From: Staphylococcus sp. CAG:324
GTDB lineage: Bacteria; Bacillota_I; Bacilli_A; ML615J-28; CAG-313
Direction: 5' to 3'
Length of the DNA: 64,000 nucleotides
Assembly: GCA_000433035.1 (NCBI GenBank)
Contig: FR890813.1
Span: forward strand, 13,185 to 77,184
Every line of letters begins with the position of its first letter. The first letter of the stretch is position 1. The translations under genes and the position numbers were made by a program. Of this stretch, positions 1-8,341 are shown piece by piece. The notes under the pieces were generated by a model, which saw nothing but the letters and a program-made list of their open reading frames with translations, was not told where the DNA came from and did no database searches.

Positions 1-699
1 AACTCTTGCATATGAAGTACCCGACACCATAAAACTACCTGAATAAATCATATCACCTGGACGTTTTTTAATTGGAACTGATTCACCAGTCAACTGTGAT
101 TCATTCACCTCAACTTCACCTTCTAATAAAATGCTATCAGAAACAATCTGGATTCCTGGTGTTAAATACATAATGTCATCTAAAACTACTTCCGTTTCTT
201 CAACAATTACTTTTTCACCATTTCTGATTAGTGTAACTTTAGGATTAGTAACTAATTTTAACTTATTGATAGCAAGTTTTGACTTTGTTTCTTGAATAAT
301 ACCAATAATTAAATTCACACTTACTATAGCTAAAAACATAAAATCAGTTATAGCAAAATTTAGATTGGTTTCATCAGGATTATTCCATTTTTTAGCAATC
401 AATAATAATATCAAAACAATTATATACAAAATATTAAAAAAGGTAAAAGTATTTTTCACAAAAACTTTTGTAATAATTTTAATTGTTTTGCTAAAATTGG
501 ATTCTATTACACCATCGATATTCACTTGAAGGTTTTCTTTTCTTTCTTCTACTTCATCAGTTGTTAGACCTTTTTTGTACTCATTATTTTTCAAATATAT
601 TGGCTTTTTACGATCTATTTTATATTCACCATATACAATTCGTTTTTTCTTTTTTACTTTATTATTTAAATCATTGCTATTATCCTTTTTATTTGACAT
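1..699 (-). CDS. Cation-translocating P-type ATPase (CtpE-like), N-terminal part, cut by window edge
   Basis: The reading frame is open from an ATG at 699 to the window edge, giving 233 residues of the N-terminus. It starts with a lysine-rich cytoplasmic leader, then the cation-ATPase N-terminal motif GLTTDEVEERKENLQVN. Two membrane segments follow (about residues 75-95 and 105-125), then the actuator domain with the TGES dephosphorylation motif inside ESQLTGESVPIKKRPGD. The phosphorylation and nucleotide-binding domains lie outside the window. The NTFTFFNIL segment before the first helix resembles the CtpE subgroup (Ca2+/Mg2+-type HAD-IC ATPases) rather than copper ATPases, and no N-terminal CXXC metal-binding domain is present. 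Substrate is inferred, not seen. The start has a GAAAGGG ribosome site. It diverges from the C26 hydrolase across a 139-base gap. Confidence 0.85.
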   Translation of the reverse strand, partial: MSNKKDNSNDLNNKVKKKKRIVYGEYKIDRKKPIYLKNNEYKKGLTTDEVEERKENLQVNIDGVIESNFSKTIKIITKVFVKNTFTFFNILYIIVLILLLIAKKWNNPDETNLNFAITDFMFLAIVSVNLIIGIIQETKSKLAINKLKLVTNPKVTLIRNGEKVIVEETEVVLDDIMYLTPGIQIVSDSILLEGEVEVNESQLTGESVPIKKRPGDMIYSGSFMVSGTSYARV

Positions 700-788
700 A
701 TCAAGATTCCCTTTCAAATTATATATTATATTATAACATTTTTGCATTTATAATTAAAGTAAAAGGCTAAAAAATTTATTCATATACT

Positions 789-816
789 TTGCAATTTTAT
801 TCTTTTATGATATCAT
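789..816 (+). promoter_or_regulatory. Promoter candidate for the C26 hydrolase gene
   Basis: TTGCAA at 789-794 and TATCAT at 811-816, with a 16-base spacer, about 22 bases upstream of the ATG at 839. A second TATAAT at 820-825 lacks a good -35. Confidence 0.45.
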
Positions 817-838
817 ATATATAATATGAGGTGAATTT

Positions 839-1525
839 ATGAACAAATTAATTATTGGTATTAGTCCCCGTTTTTCTCATGATTATAATAGTGATTATCA
901 CTATGTAAGAATAAACATTGACTATTTAAATCAAGTTATACATCGTGATGCGATTCCATTCATATTATATGATGGTCCAAATATTGATGCAGCTTTGCAA
1001 ATGTGCGATGGCTTTATAATTATTGGTGGAGACGATATAAATCCTAAATTTTATAATGAAAATAATGATAATAATTTATCTAAAGGTATTGAAGAAATTA
1101 CTGATTCAATAGATCAAAAAATTTTAAATTATGCTATTTCTCATCATATACCTACGCTTGGCATTTGCCGCGGTATCCAAGCTATGGCTGCTTTTATGAA
1201 TGGTAGCCTATATCAAGACATTTATTTTGCCAATCTAAACCATCCTCAAGAAAATAAAAAACATTATGTTACTAAAGTATCTAATACCAAACTGACTTCA
1301 TTGCTACCTGAATCTTTCCTAGTGAATAGTTATCATCATCAATCAGTTAAAGATTTACCAGATGGTTTTATTACAACCTTTGTTAATCAAGATGTAATTG
1401 AAGCAATTGAACATCAAACCCTACCTTTGATTGGCATTCAGTGGCATCCTGAAAGATTTTATACAAACGAATCTAAAATTATTTTTGATTATTTCTTCAA
1501 TTTAATCAAAGAATATAAAAAATAG
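839..1525 (+). CDS. Gamma-glutamyl hydrolase family protein (class I glutamine amidotransferase-like, peptidase C26)
   Basis: A 228-residue cytoplasmic hydrolase of the PuuD/C26 family, which cleaves gamma-glutamyl amide bonds (for example in gamma-glutamyl-GABA or polyglutamates). The catalytic triad is visible: Cys110 in the nucleophile elbow GICRGIQ, and His203 and Glu205 in GIQWHPER. The oxyanion-side motif IIIGGDDINP lies near residue 61. Length is slightly below the usual 240-250. The start has GAGGTG seven bases upstream. Neighbours do not form a polyamine pathway, so the substrate cannot be assigned. A strong hairpin follows directly and is shared with the convergent EF-G-like gene. 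Confidence 0.88.
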   Translation: MNKLIIGISPRFSHDYNSDYHYVRINIDYLNQVIHRDAIPFILYDGPNIDAALQMCDGFIIIGGDDINPKFYNENNDNNLSKGIEEITDSIDQKILNYAISHHIPTLGICRGIQAMAAFMNGSLYQDIYFANLNHPQENKKHYVTKVSNTKLTSLLPESFLVNSYHHQSVKDLPDGFITTFVNQDVIEAIEHQTLPLIGIQWHPERFYTNESKIIFDYFFNLIKEYKK

Positions 1526-1558
1526 TATTGAACAATCTTGTCCAATACTATTTTTTTT
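1521..1558. terminator. Bidirectional terminator between convergent genes
   Basis: The arms AATAGTATTG (1521-1530) and CAATACTATT (1543-1552) are perfectly complementary. Runs of T and A lie on both sides, serving the C26 hydrolase on + and the EF-G-like gene on -. Confidence 0.8.
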
Positions 1559-3620
1559 AATTATCCTTTTTATATTCTGCAACAATTTTATCAACTAAAT
1601 TGGATGGAACATCATCATAACGAATGAATCTACGTGTAAAATATCCGCTTCCTTGGGTCATAGCTTTCAGATCAATAGTATATTTAATGATTTCAGCCTC
1701 AGGTATTTGAGCTGTTATTGCAGTTTTTCCATTGCCAACTGGTTCCATACCGACAACTGATCCACGACGCTGTGGAATATCACTCATAATATCACCAACA
1801 TACTCATCTTTGATTGTTATTACAACTTCCATAATTGGTTCAAGAATTGTTGGCTTAATAGACTTACAAGCTTCTTTGAAAGCAAGTGATGCCGCAATTT
1901 TAAATGAAATTTCATTAGAATCGACAGGATGGTATGATCCATCATATAGCACTGCTCTTACACCTATTACTGGAAATCCTGCAATTGGACCATGTTCAAG
2001 TGTATCAATAAGACCCTTTTCAACAGCAGGGAAGAAATTCTTAGGTACAGAACCTCCAACAACCTCAGATGCAAATTCAAAATCTTTATCTGCTAATGGT
2101 TCAAAACGAATCCAAACATCACCAAATTGGCCAGCACCACCTGATTGTTTCTTATGACGACCTTGTGCAGAACCTATTTTACGAATAGTTTCTCTATATA
2201 CTATTTTTTGATCTGTCACACTAACATCAACTTTAAACATATTTTTCATTTTTTCCAAAATATACCCTATATGTGTCATCCCTTGGCCACCCACCAATAA
2301 TTGTGAAGTTTCGGGATTTCGCTTTACTTCAAAGGTAGGATCTTCTAAATTTAATTTTTGTAAAGCAGATGAAATTTTATCTTCATCTTGTTTAGTTTTG
2401 GCTTGAATGGCAACATAAATTACAGGAGTAGGAATTTCAACAGGTGGATATAAAACAATATCTTTTTTATCACATAATGTATCACCAGTTTTAATATCAC
2501 CAGATTTGGTCAATACTCCAATATCACCTGCATGAAGAACATCAATTGATATTTGATTTTTTCCCATCATTAAAGCAATTACACCTACTTTAACTACTTG
2601 ATCACTATTAGGAATATATACTTCTGTTAAGCCCTTCGTAGTTCCGGAATACACCTTGAAAAAATTAATTGTTCCAAGAAAAGGATCAACTATCGTTTTA
2701 AAAACATATGCAGAAAAAGAATCATCATCTTTACTAACTCTTGATACCTCTTTGTTAGTTTTGGGGTTAACACCATTGGCTGGTTTTAAATCAGATGGCG
2801 ATGGTAAATATTTACAAATTTTATCAAGAAGGCCTTTTAAACCCATATTTTTAGTTGCAGAACCAACCAAAATTGGAAAAATATCACAATTTAACAATGC
2901 ACTCCGCAATCCACTTATAATCTCATCATTGCTAAGTGTTTCACCTGAAAAATATTTTTCCATTACTTCTTCGCTTTGACTAGCAACTATTTCTAAAAAC
3001 TTATCATATGCTTCCTCAACTCTTGTCATATAATCATTGGGTATTTCTGTTTCTTGTTCACTTTCACCTAAATAGGCCTTTTTCTTGATAATATCAATAT
3101 AGCCTTGATAATCATTTTCTTTTCCCATTGGAATGACAAACGGAACAACCTTCAATCCAAATTTATCAATAATACTATCAATAACTTTATCAAACTTTAC
3201 ATTTTCTTTATCAATTTTATTGATAAATAGAATGGTAGGTGTATGCCTCGTTCTTAATTCATCCCATACCCTTTCAGTTCCAACTTCAACTCCCTTTTGA
3301 GCATCTAATAAAACAACAGCACCTTTCACAACTGCTAAATCTTGTTCTATTTCCCCTACAAATTCCTCTGAACCAGGAGTATCTAAAAAATTAATTTTAT
3401 AATTATTCCACTCAACGGGTATTAAAGATGTAGACAATGATGTCTGACGATTTTGTTCTTCAACAAGATAATCCGATACAGTATTTTTTCTTTCAACTTC
3501 TCCTTTTTTATTTATTGCTTTGCTAATATATAACATGGACTCCACAAGACTTGTCTTTCCACTACCTAAATGTCCTAAAATTGCTACATTTCTTATTTGA
3601 TTAGTCAAATATTCTTTCAT
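1557..3620 (-). CDS. Elongation factor G-like translational GTPase (EF-G paralogue)
   Basis: A 687-residue translation-factor GTPase with the full EF-G layout: G domain, domain II, and domains III-V. The GTPase motifs are present but in the paralogue form: P-loop GHLGSGKTS, G3 DTPGSEEF instead of DTPGHVDF, and NKID for G4. Domain IV carries the stretch GRHKKQSGGAGQFGDVWI, typical of the EF-G-like COG0480 branch and absent from Tet(M)-type protection proteins. Whether it translocates, recycles ribosomes or has another role cannot be told from sequence. An upstream ATG at 3650 is in frame, but the ATG at 3620 has AGAGGAGGA six bases before it and is chosen. It has its own promoter. Confidence 0.88.
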   Translation of the reverse strand: MKEYLTNQIRNVAILGHLGSGKTSLVESMLYISKAINKKGEVERKNTVSDYLVEEQNRQTSLSTSLIPVEWNNYKINFLDTPGSEEFVGEIEQDLAVVKGAVVLLDAQKGVEVGTERVWDELRTRHTPTILFINKIDKENVKFDKVIDSIIDKFGLKVVPFVIPMGKENDYQGYIDIIKKKAYLGESEQETEIPNDYMTRVEEAYDKFLEIVASQSEEVMEKYFSGETLSNDEIISGLRSALLNCDIFPILVGSATKNMGLKGLLDKICKYLPSPSDLKPANGVNPKTNKEVSRVSKDDDSFSAYVFKTIVDPFLGTINFFKVYSGTTKGLTEVYIPNSDQVVKVGVIALMMGKNQISIDVLHAGDIGVLTKSGDIKTGDTLCDKKDIVLYPPVEIPTPVIYVAIQAKTKQDEDKISSALQKLNLEDPTFEVKRNPETSQLLVGGQGMTHIGYILEKMKNMFKVDVSVTDQKIVYRETIRKIGSAQGRHKKQSGGAGQFGDVWIRFEPLADKDFEFASEVVGGSVPKNFFPAVEKGLIDTLEHGPIAGFPVIGVRAVLYDGSYHPVDSNEISFKIAASLAFKEACKSIKPTILEPIMEVVITIKDEYVGDIMSDIPQRRGSVVGMEPVGNGKTAITAQIPEAEIIKYTIDLKAMTQGSGYFTRRFIRYDDVPSNLVDKIVAEYKKDN

Positions 3621-3659
3621 ATATAATCCTCCTCTATTAAATTCAACCATTTCATATTA

Positions 3660-3688
3660 ATTATATACTAATATTTTCAATATTTCAA
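3660..3688 (-). promoter_or_regulatory. Promoter of the EF-G-like gene
   Basis: On the minus strand TTGAAA (3688-3683), a 17-base spacer, and TATAAT (3665-3660). A cre-like sequence lies at 3707-3720, centred about 60 bases upstream of the likely transcription start. Confidence 0.6.
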
Positions 3689-3706
3689 TTAAATAACTAA
3701 TTTTTT

Positions 3707-3720
3707 TGAAAACGCATACA
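3707..3720. promoter_or_regulatory. Possible cre (CcpA) site
   Basis: TGAAAACGCATACA matches the catabolite-responsive consensus TGWAANCGNTNWCA at 13 of 14 positions. It sits upstream of the EF-G-like promoter, a location where CcpA usually activates. No CcpA gene is in the window, and chance matches are possible in AT-rich DNA. Confidence 0.3.
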
Positions 3721-3730
3721 TTTTTAAAGA

Positions 3731-3758
3731 TTATAAAAAAGAGCATAGAAAATGCTCC
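3731..3758 (-). terminator. Terminator of darA
   Basis: On the minus strand GAGCAT, a five-base loop, then ATGCTC and a run of six T. Arms at 3752-3757 and 3741-3746. Confidence 0.75.
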
Positions 3759-3762
3759 ATAA

Positions 3763-4086
3763 TTACAACTTGTAATGTTCATCAACATTGATAACAAAAA
3801 TAGTTGCTCCTTTAATCTGAACGTTAGTTGGTAAAAAAGAAAAAAGATTTAAATCTCCGGGTTCACCAGTTGTAACTTTCTTTTTACGAGTCTTTGCGTA
3901 AACTGATACAATTTCTTTTACTCTATTTACTTCCTCATCAGCTACTCCTAAAAGCAAAGTTGTATTTCCTCCATGTAATAACCCTCCTGTTGTTGCTAAT
4001 TTTGTAACATAAAATTTCTCTTTTAATAGACCTTTCGTTACATCTTGTGTATCTTCATTGCTAATTATGATTAACATTAATTTCAT
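3763..4086 (-). CDS. darA: Cyclic-di-AMP receptor DarA (PstA), PII-like
   Basis: A 107-residue PII-like cytoplasmic protein that binds the second messenger c-di-AMP as a trimer. The family signature is clear: MKL start followed by a beta strand, then VTKLATTGGLLHGGNTTLLLG, which contains the nucleotide-binding T-loop base, and a C-terminal KGATIFVINVDEHYKL matching the GATVFVLPVE strand of B. subtilis DarA. The ATG at 4086 has GAGGTG six bases upstream; an in-frame GTG at 4095 overlaps that ribosome site and is rejected. In B. subtilis darA sits beside tmk and holB, but here it stands alone with its own promoter and terminator. Its downstream partner is unknown in the family. Confidence 0.92.
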   Translation of the reverse strand: MKLMLIIISNEDTQDVTKGLLKEKFYVTKLATTGGLLHGGNTTLLLGVADEEVNRVKEIVSVYAKTRKKKVTTGEPGDLNLFSFLPTNVQIKGATIFVINVDEHYKL

Positions 4087-4104
4087 AAACTTCACCTCAT
4101 CAAT

Positions 4105-4133
4105 ATTTTATCACATTTTTAAATAAAAGTAAA
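4105..4133 (-). promoter_or_regulatory. Promoter of darA
   Basis: On the minus strand TTTACT (4133-4128), a 17-base spacer and TAAAAT (4110-4105), ending about 19 bases before the start codon. Confidence 0.6.
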
Positions 4134-4182
4134 GAAATTAAAATTTATTACAAACCTATATTTACCTTGAAAAGCCTTTACA

Positions 4183-4210
4183 TTGAAGATTTACTTTTTT
4201 TTGATATAAT
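4183..4210 (+). promoter_or_regulatory. Promoter of the lipoprotein-ABC transporter operon
   Basis: TTGAAG at 4183-4188, a 16-base spacer and a perfect TATAAT at 4205-4210, 26 bases before the ATG. Confidence 0.6.
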
Positions 4211-4236
4211 TATACAATAATAAGGAGACCGATCAA

Positions 4237-5742
4237 ATGTTAAAATTTATTTTTCAAAAAATTATGATATTATCAATATTGTTATTGTTTCTTATTACAA
4301 TTGGTGGTTGCAATAAGAAACAAACTGAATATTTAACAGAACCTATTGCTATTGTTTATAAAAATGACATTCCTTATATTATCAATTCAAATGATGAACT
4401 TTTTGATTTATCCAAATATGATAGCATTGTTCCTTATTTTGGGGATATTCTAATTGTCAAAAAGAACAATCATTTTGGTTATATTAAAAATACAGGAGAA
4501 GAAATTACTGAATTTATTTATGATGAAGCTTATCCTTTTTCTGAAAATAAGGCTGTTGTTGCAATTGAAAACAAATTTTATATAATCAATGAAAATGGTA
4601 ATACGCTTTATACATTTGATGATAATATTTCATCACAAAGCTATTTTTCTAATAACTATTTAGTTGTTCATCGAGATAATTATCAAGGATACTTAAAATA
4701 CGATGAAAATAATAATCATTTTTCTCTTTTAATTGATGAACCTATAGATGAAAATACTTCAATTTTAGATTCTAATTTTCAATATGATTATTGTGGTAAC
4801 TTTTTAAACGGATATGCAGTTGTGGGAAAAATAAATGAAAATGGTGAATTAAAATATACCCATATCAATGAGGATGGTAAAAGATTATATGATTTAGAAT
4901 GGGATTTCGCTAATAATTTTTATGATGGATATGCTGTAGTAGGAAATTATACAGACTATGAAGTCAAAGTGTATTGTAGTAATGTCAATAGAATTGACGA
5001 AGAGGCATCTACTACTATAACTACTATGGGCTATATGTATGTTTCACCATCTGGTCAATATCTTGGTACTAAATCTATTCAAGATGATGGAAGTGAGAGT
5101 ATAGTTCCTCATATTTACGCTTTAGCCAATGACTACTCTGACTCTGTTGCACTTGTTGCCAACCTTCTTTTTTGGGTTGATACCTATCATAGTTACCATA
5201 CATATGATTTTTCAACTAATAAATTTTTCTACAATTACGACTTTTTAAATGTTGAAGGTACTCCTCTTTTCGGTAAACCTCTTAATGCACAAAATAATTG
5301 GGGTGGGAATTCCTCTATTTATAATAGCATTTTTCAACTTGATAATTATTATATTACTACTTTCTATCGCTCATCTTGGTATGTCAAATATACTCCTATT
5401 GAGGAATTAAACTGGGCTGAACCTTTTTTAGAAATAAAGTATGATTTAAAAGAAAATACTAATAACGATTATTTATTAGAACATTATCCTTGGATAGATA
5501 CTTATTTAAAAAATTTTACATCAGGTAACCAAGAACCTCTTTATGTTGTCGATACTGTTGTAAATCCTTATTATCTTACAGATTTTAAAAAATCTAAATA
5601 TTTAGACAATCAATTTGTCGCAAGGGCACACACATATAGTGGTATGGGGGATAGTTGTGGATTAATTGCCATATCAACTACAAATGATACACTACAATTA
5701 TCCTATATTATTGCTCCACTATATGAAAATATTATTTTTTAG
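4237..5742 (+). CDS. WG-repeat-containing lipoprotein
   Basis: A 501-residue protein with a type II signal peptide: hydrophobic residues 8-22 then lipobox TIGGC with Cys25 as the lipidation site. Residues about 60-130 contain WG-type beta repeats, for example HFGYIKNTGEEITEFIYDEA, which commonly build surface propeller-like folds. The rest is rich in Asn, Tyr and Asp and is not recognised. The start has AAGGAGA eight bases upstream. It lies ten bases before an ABC ATPase-permease gene and shares its orientation, so it is probably the first gene of a three-gene operon. It may serve as an extracytoplasmic accessory to the transporters. That role is inferred from position only. Confidence 0.75.
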   Translation: MLKFIFQKIMILSILLLFLITIGGCNKKQTEYLTEPIAIVYKNDIPYIINSNDELFDLSKYDSIVPYFGDILIVKKNNHFGYIKNTGEEITEFIYDEAYPFSENKAVVAIENKFYIINENGNTLYTFDDNISSQSYFSNNYLVVHRDNYQGYLKYDENNNHFSLLIDEPIDENTSILDSNFQYDYCGNFLNGYAVVGKINENGELKYTHINEDGKRLYDLEWDFANNFYDGYAVVGNYTDYEVKVYCSNVNRIDEEASTTITTMGYMYVSPSGQYLGTKSIQDDGSESIVPHIYALANDYSDSVALVANLLFWVDTYHSYHTYDFSTNKFFYNYDFLNVEGTPLFGKPLNAQNNWGGNSSIYNSIFQLDNYYITTFYRSSWYVKYTPIEELNWAEPFLEIKYDLKENTNNDYLLEHYPWIDTYLKNFTSGNQEPLYVVDTVVNPYYLTDFKKSKYLDNQFVARAHTYSGMGDSCGLIAISTTNDTLQLSYIIAPLYENIIF

Positions 5743-5752
5743 AGGTATTGTA

Positions 5753-8329
5753 ATGATTAGTTTACATAATATTAATAAATTCTATAATTCTGGCACACAA
5801 AAATTTCATGCTTTAAAAGATGTTAATATCGTTTTTCCTGAAAAAGGAATGGTTTTCATAGTTGGAAAAAGTGGTAGTGGTAAATCAACCCTTTTAAATG
5901 TAATTGGTGGGATTGATTCATATGATTCTGGAGAATTAATCATTGATGGTTTGAATACTAAAAATTTTTCTAGAAATGATTTTAATTCCTATCGCAATTC
6001 ATATATTGGTTTTATTTTTCAAGAATTTAATGTCATTAAAAATTTAACTGTCTTTGAAAATATTGCCTTATCTTTACAACTAAAAAATGAAAGTATCAAG
6101 GATAACTATGATTTAATTATGAATACCATCGAAGTTGTAGGATTAAAAGGTAAAGAAAAAAGAAAAATGAATCAATTATCAGGTGGTGAAAGACAGCGAG
6201 TTGCCATTGCTAGAGCTCTTGTAAAAAATCCTAAAGTGATTATTGCTGATGAACCAACGGGAAATCTTGATAAAAATAATCGTGATATTGTAATGGATAT
6301 TTTAAAAAACTTGTCAACCAATCATTTAGTTTTAATTGTTACTCATGATAAGTTTTTATCAAAAAAATATAGTAATTATGAAATTACTTTAAAAGATGGA
6401 CAAATAATTCATAATACCTTAGAAAATATCAATCATTCTAACAAAGAAGAATTGAATAAAAGAACAAATCTTAATTTAAATCCAATTCAGCCATCTTTTA
6501 AAACTCCAATTCTTCTTTCACTAAAAAGTTTAAAACAAAATCTTATACGTTTTATTTTTATTATTGTCTTTTTTTGTATTTCACTTATTTTTGCCAACAC
6601 AACTATTAACCTCTATTTTTCAAATGCTACCGCTCAATATTCACGTTTTCAAACTGAATATAACAATAAGTACATTACTCTAAGTCGACAACAAACCCTT
6701 TATAACCAAACTGTTAAAACTGGATTTTTCCAAATTGATACGATTAATTATGAAAATTTAATTCGTTCATTTAATCAAGATAATGGTGAAACAGAATCGA
6801 ATAACAATTATCAATACAAAATATATAAAACTTTTAAAAATCCGATTGCAATAAATCAAAATTTAGAAGGTAATTTAGATTTTATTCATTCGGAATCAAT
6901 TGATAATATTATTGTAATTGAAGATTTAACTGAATTTGAAAAAGATTATACTATCATACCGGTTTATAATACATTACCAAATAGTCAAATGCCTATTAGA
7001 TGTTATATCACTGATTATGTTGCTGAATCTCTAATTGCTAATAATTATTTTAATGATACCGTTGATGAAAATTGGAGTAACTATTTTGCTGATAAAACTA
7101 TCCAGTCAGAAAATTTAAACAATAAAATCTATATTGAAGGCATCATTGAAACTAACTTTAATGACTTTATAGATGCAGACTTAGACGATCCAAATACATT
7201 TGCTAGTTTCACTGATAATAAAGCTTTCTATAATTCTCTTTTTTTCAATAGTAGTATTTATGTCAGTGCGGAAAATGCAAACCAATTTGTTTCTACGAAT
7301 AATATTCAATATACCTATGATGATTTTATTTATTCTGCCTTAAACCAAAATGGTATTTTTAACAATATAAAACTTACTAGTTATGGCAATACACTCTCTA
7401 TTATTAAAGGAAAAAAACCAGAAAAGAAAACATCAGATGATGATTTTGAACAAATTGCAATTTCTACAGGCTTACTGGAAAAAGTTTTTCATTATACAGC
7501 AGATGAAATACAATTTGATGAAGATGGTTCAATGGATTATGCTCTATTAAATCCTGAAACAAATACTGCAGCAACTTTCACTTTTTACGGTTACCGAAGG
7601 GTAATGGCTAACTTCTCTTGTCAAGTGGTTGGAATTATTGAAAATGAAGATCCAGTAATTTATTTTTGTAATCCAAATGAAACAAATATGTATTATAATT
7701 ATCTAAAAACCTCTTTTTCTGATTATGATAATTCCTCTAAAAATTTTGGTGGCTCACTTACTGTTTTAATTAGTGATAGCGAAGAATCTAATATATCGTT
7801 ATATCAAGCTTTAAGAGAAAATAATATTACAATAGATAATTTATCTTATATCAAATTACAAGTGGTAAATCAATTTATAAATGAAAATTTAATACTATTT
7901 TTAGGCCTCTTCTTTGCTCTTTGTGTTTTTAGTATTCTAATGATATTTAATTTTGTTGTTATCACAATTAAAAATAGTACTAAAGATATTGGTATTTATA
8001 TGTCACTTGGAATGAATGGATTTAAGATTTCTTTTATCTACTTATTTCAAATTATAATTGTCAGTACAATTTCATTTATATTATCATTGATAGGAGCCAT
8101 TATTTTTTTAAACCTGTTAGATATTAATTTAAGTACTACAGCATCCAATTTAATAAATCAATATTATAATTTAGATATTTTACCAATTGATTTTCAAACT
8201 TTTAAAATTACCACAAGCGGCATTTTGATTTCATTATTAATTGCCTATATTGTTCCAATCTTATCAGTTATCATACCTCTTATCAATTTATCGCGAAAAC
8301 GACCAATTGATGTGTTAAAGGTTTCTTAG
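5753..8329 (+). CDS. ABC transporter, fused ATP-binding and FtsX-type permease protein
   Basis: An 858-residue membrane protein of the MacB/LolD-FtsX superfamily. The N-terminal ATPase (residues 1-230) shows Walker [10 protein letters not shown], signature [15 protein letters not shown] and Walker [12 protein letters not shown]. One membrane segment (about 263-283) is followed by an extracytoplasmic domain of some 430 residues and three C-terminal membrane segments (712-738, 759-788, 824-846). This is the four-helix mechanotransmission topology of antimicrobial-peptide or lipoprotein-handling exporters. In-frame upstream codons exist from 5666, but they overlap the lipoprotein gene. The ATG at 5753 follows AGAGGT and begins the canonical first beta strand. 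The substrate is unknown. Confidence 0.88.
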   Translation: MISLHNINKFYNSGTQKFHALKDVNIVFPEKGMVFIVGKSGSGKSTLLNVIGGIDSYDSGELIIDGLNTKNFSRNDFNSYRNSYIGFIFQEFNVIKNLTVFENIALSLQLKNESIKDNYDLIMNTIEVVGLKGKEKRKMNQLSGGERQRVAIARALVKNPKVIIADEPTGNLDKNNRDIVMDILKNLSTNHLVLIVTHDKFLSKKYSNYEITLKDGQIIHNTLENINHSNKEELNKRTNLNLNPIQPSFKTPILLSLKSLKQNLIRFIFIIVFFCISLIFANTTINLYFSNATAQYSRFQTEYNNKYITLSRQQTLYNQTVKTGFFQIDTINYENLIRSFNQDNGETESNNNYQYKIYKTFKNPIAINQNLEGNLDFIHSESIDNIIVIEDLTEFEKDYTIIPVYNTLPNSQMPIRCYITDYVAESLIANNYFNDTVDENWSNYFADKTIQSENLNNKIYIEGIIETNFNDFIDADLDDPNTFASFTDNKAFYNSLFFNSSIYVSAENANQFVSTNNIQYTYDDFIYSALNQNGIFNNIKLTSYGNTLSIIKGKKPEKKTSDDDFEQIAISTGLLEKVFHYTADEIQFDEDGSMDYALLNPETNTAATFTFYGYRRVMANFSCQVVGIIENEDPVIYFCNPNETNMYYNYLKTSFSDYDNSSKNFGGSLTVLISDSEESNISLYQALRENNITIDNLSYIKLQVVNQFINENLILFLGLFFALCVFSILMIFNFVVITIKNSTKDIGIYMSLGMNGFKISFIYLFQIIIVSTISFILSLIGAIIFLNLLDINLSTTASNLINQYYNLDILPIDFQTFKITTSGILISLLIAYIVPILSVIIPLINLSRKRPIDVLKVS

Positions 8330-8341
8330 GAGGCATTTCTA

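Noticed and set aside
1732..2979. Open frames opposite the EF-G-like gene
   Set aside because: They are antisense shadows of a well-supported gene, with no ribosome site or recognisable protein.
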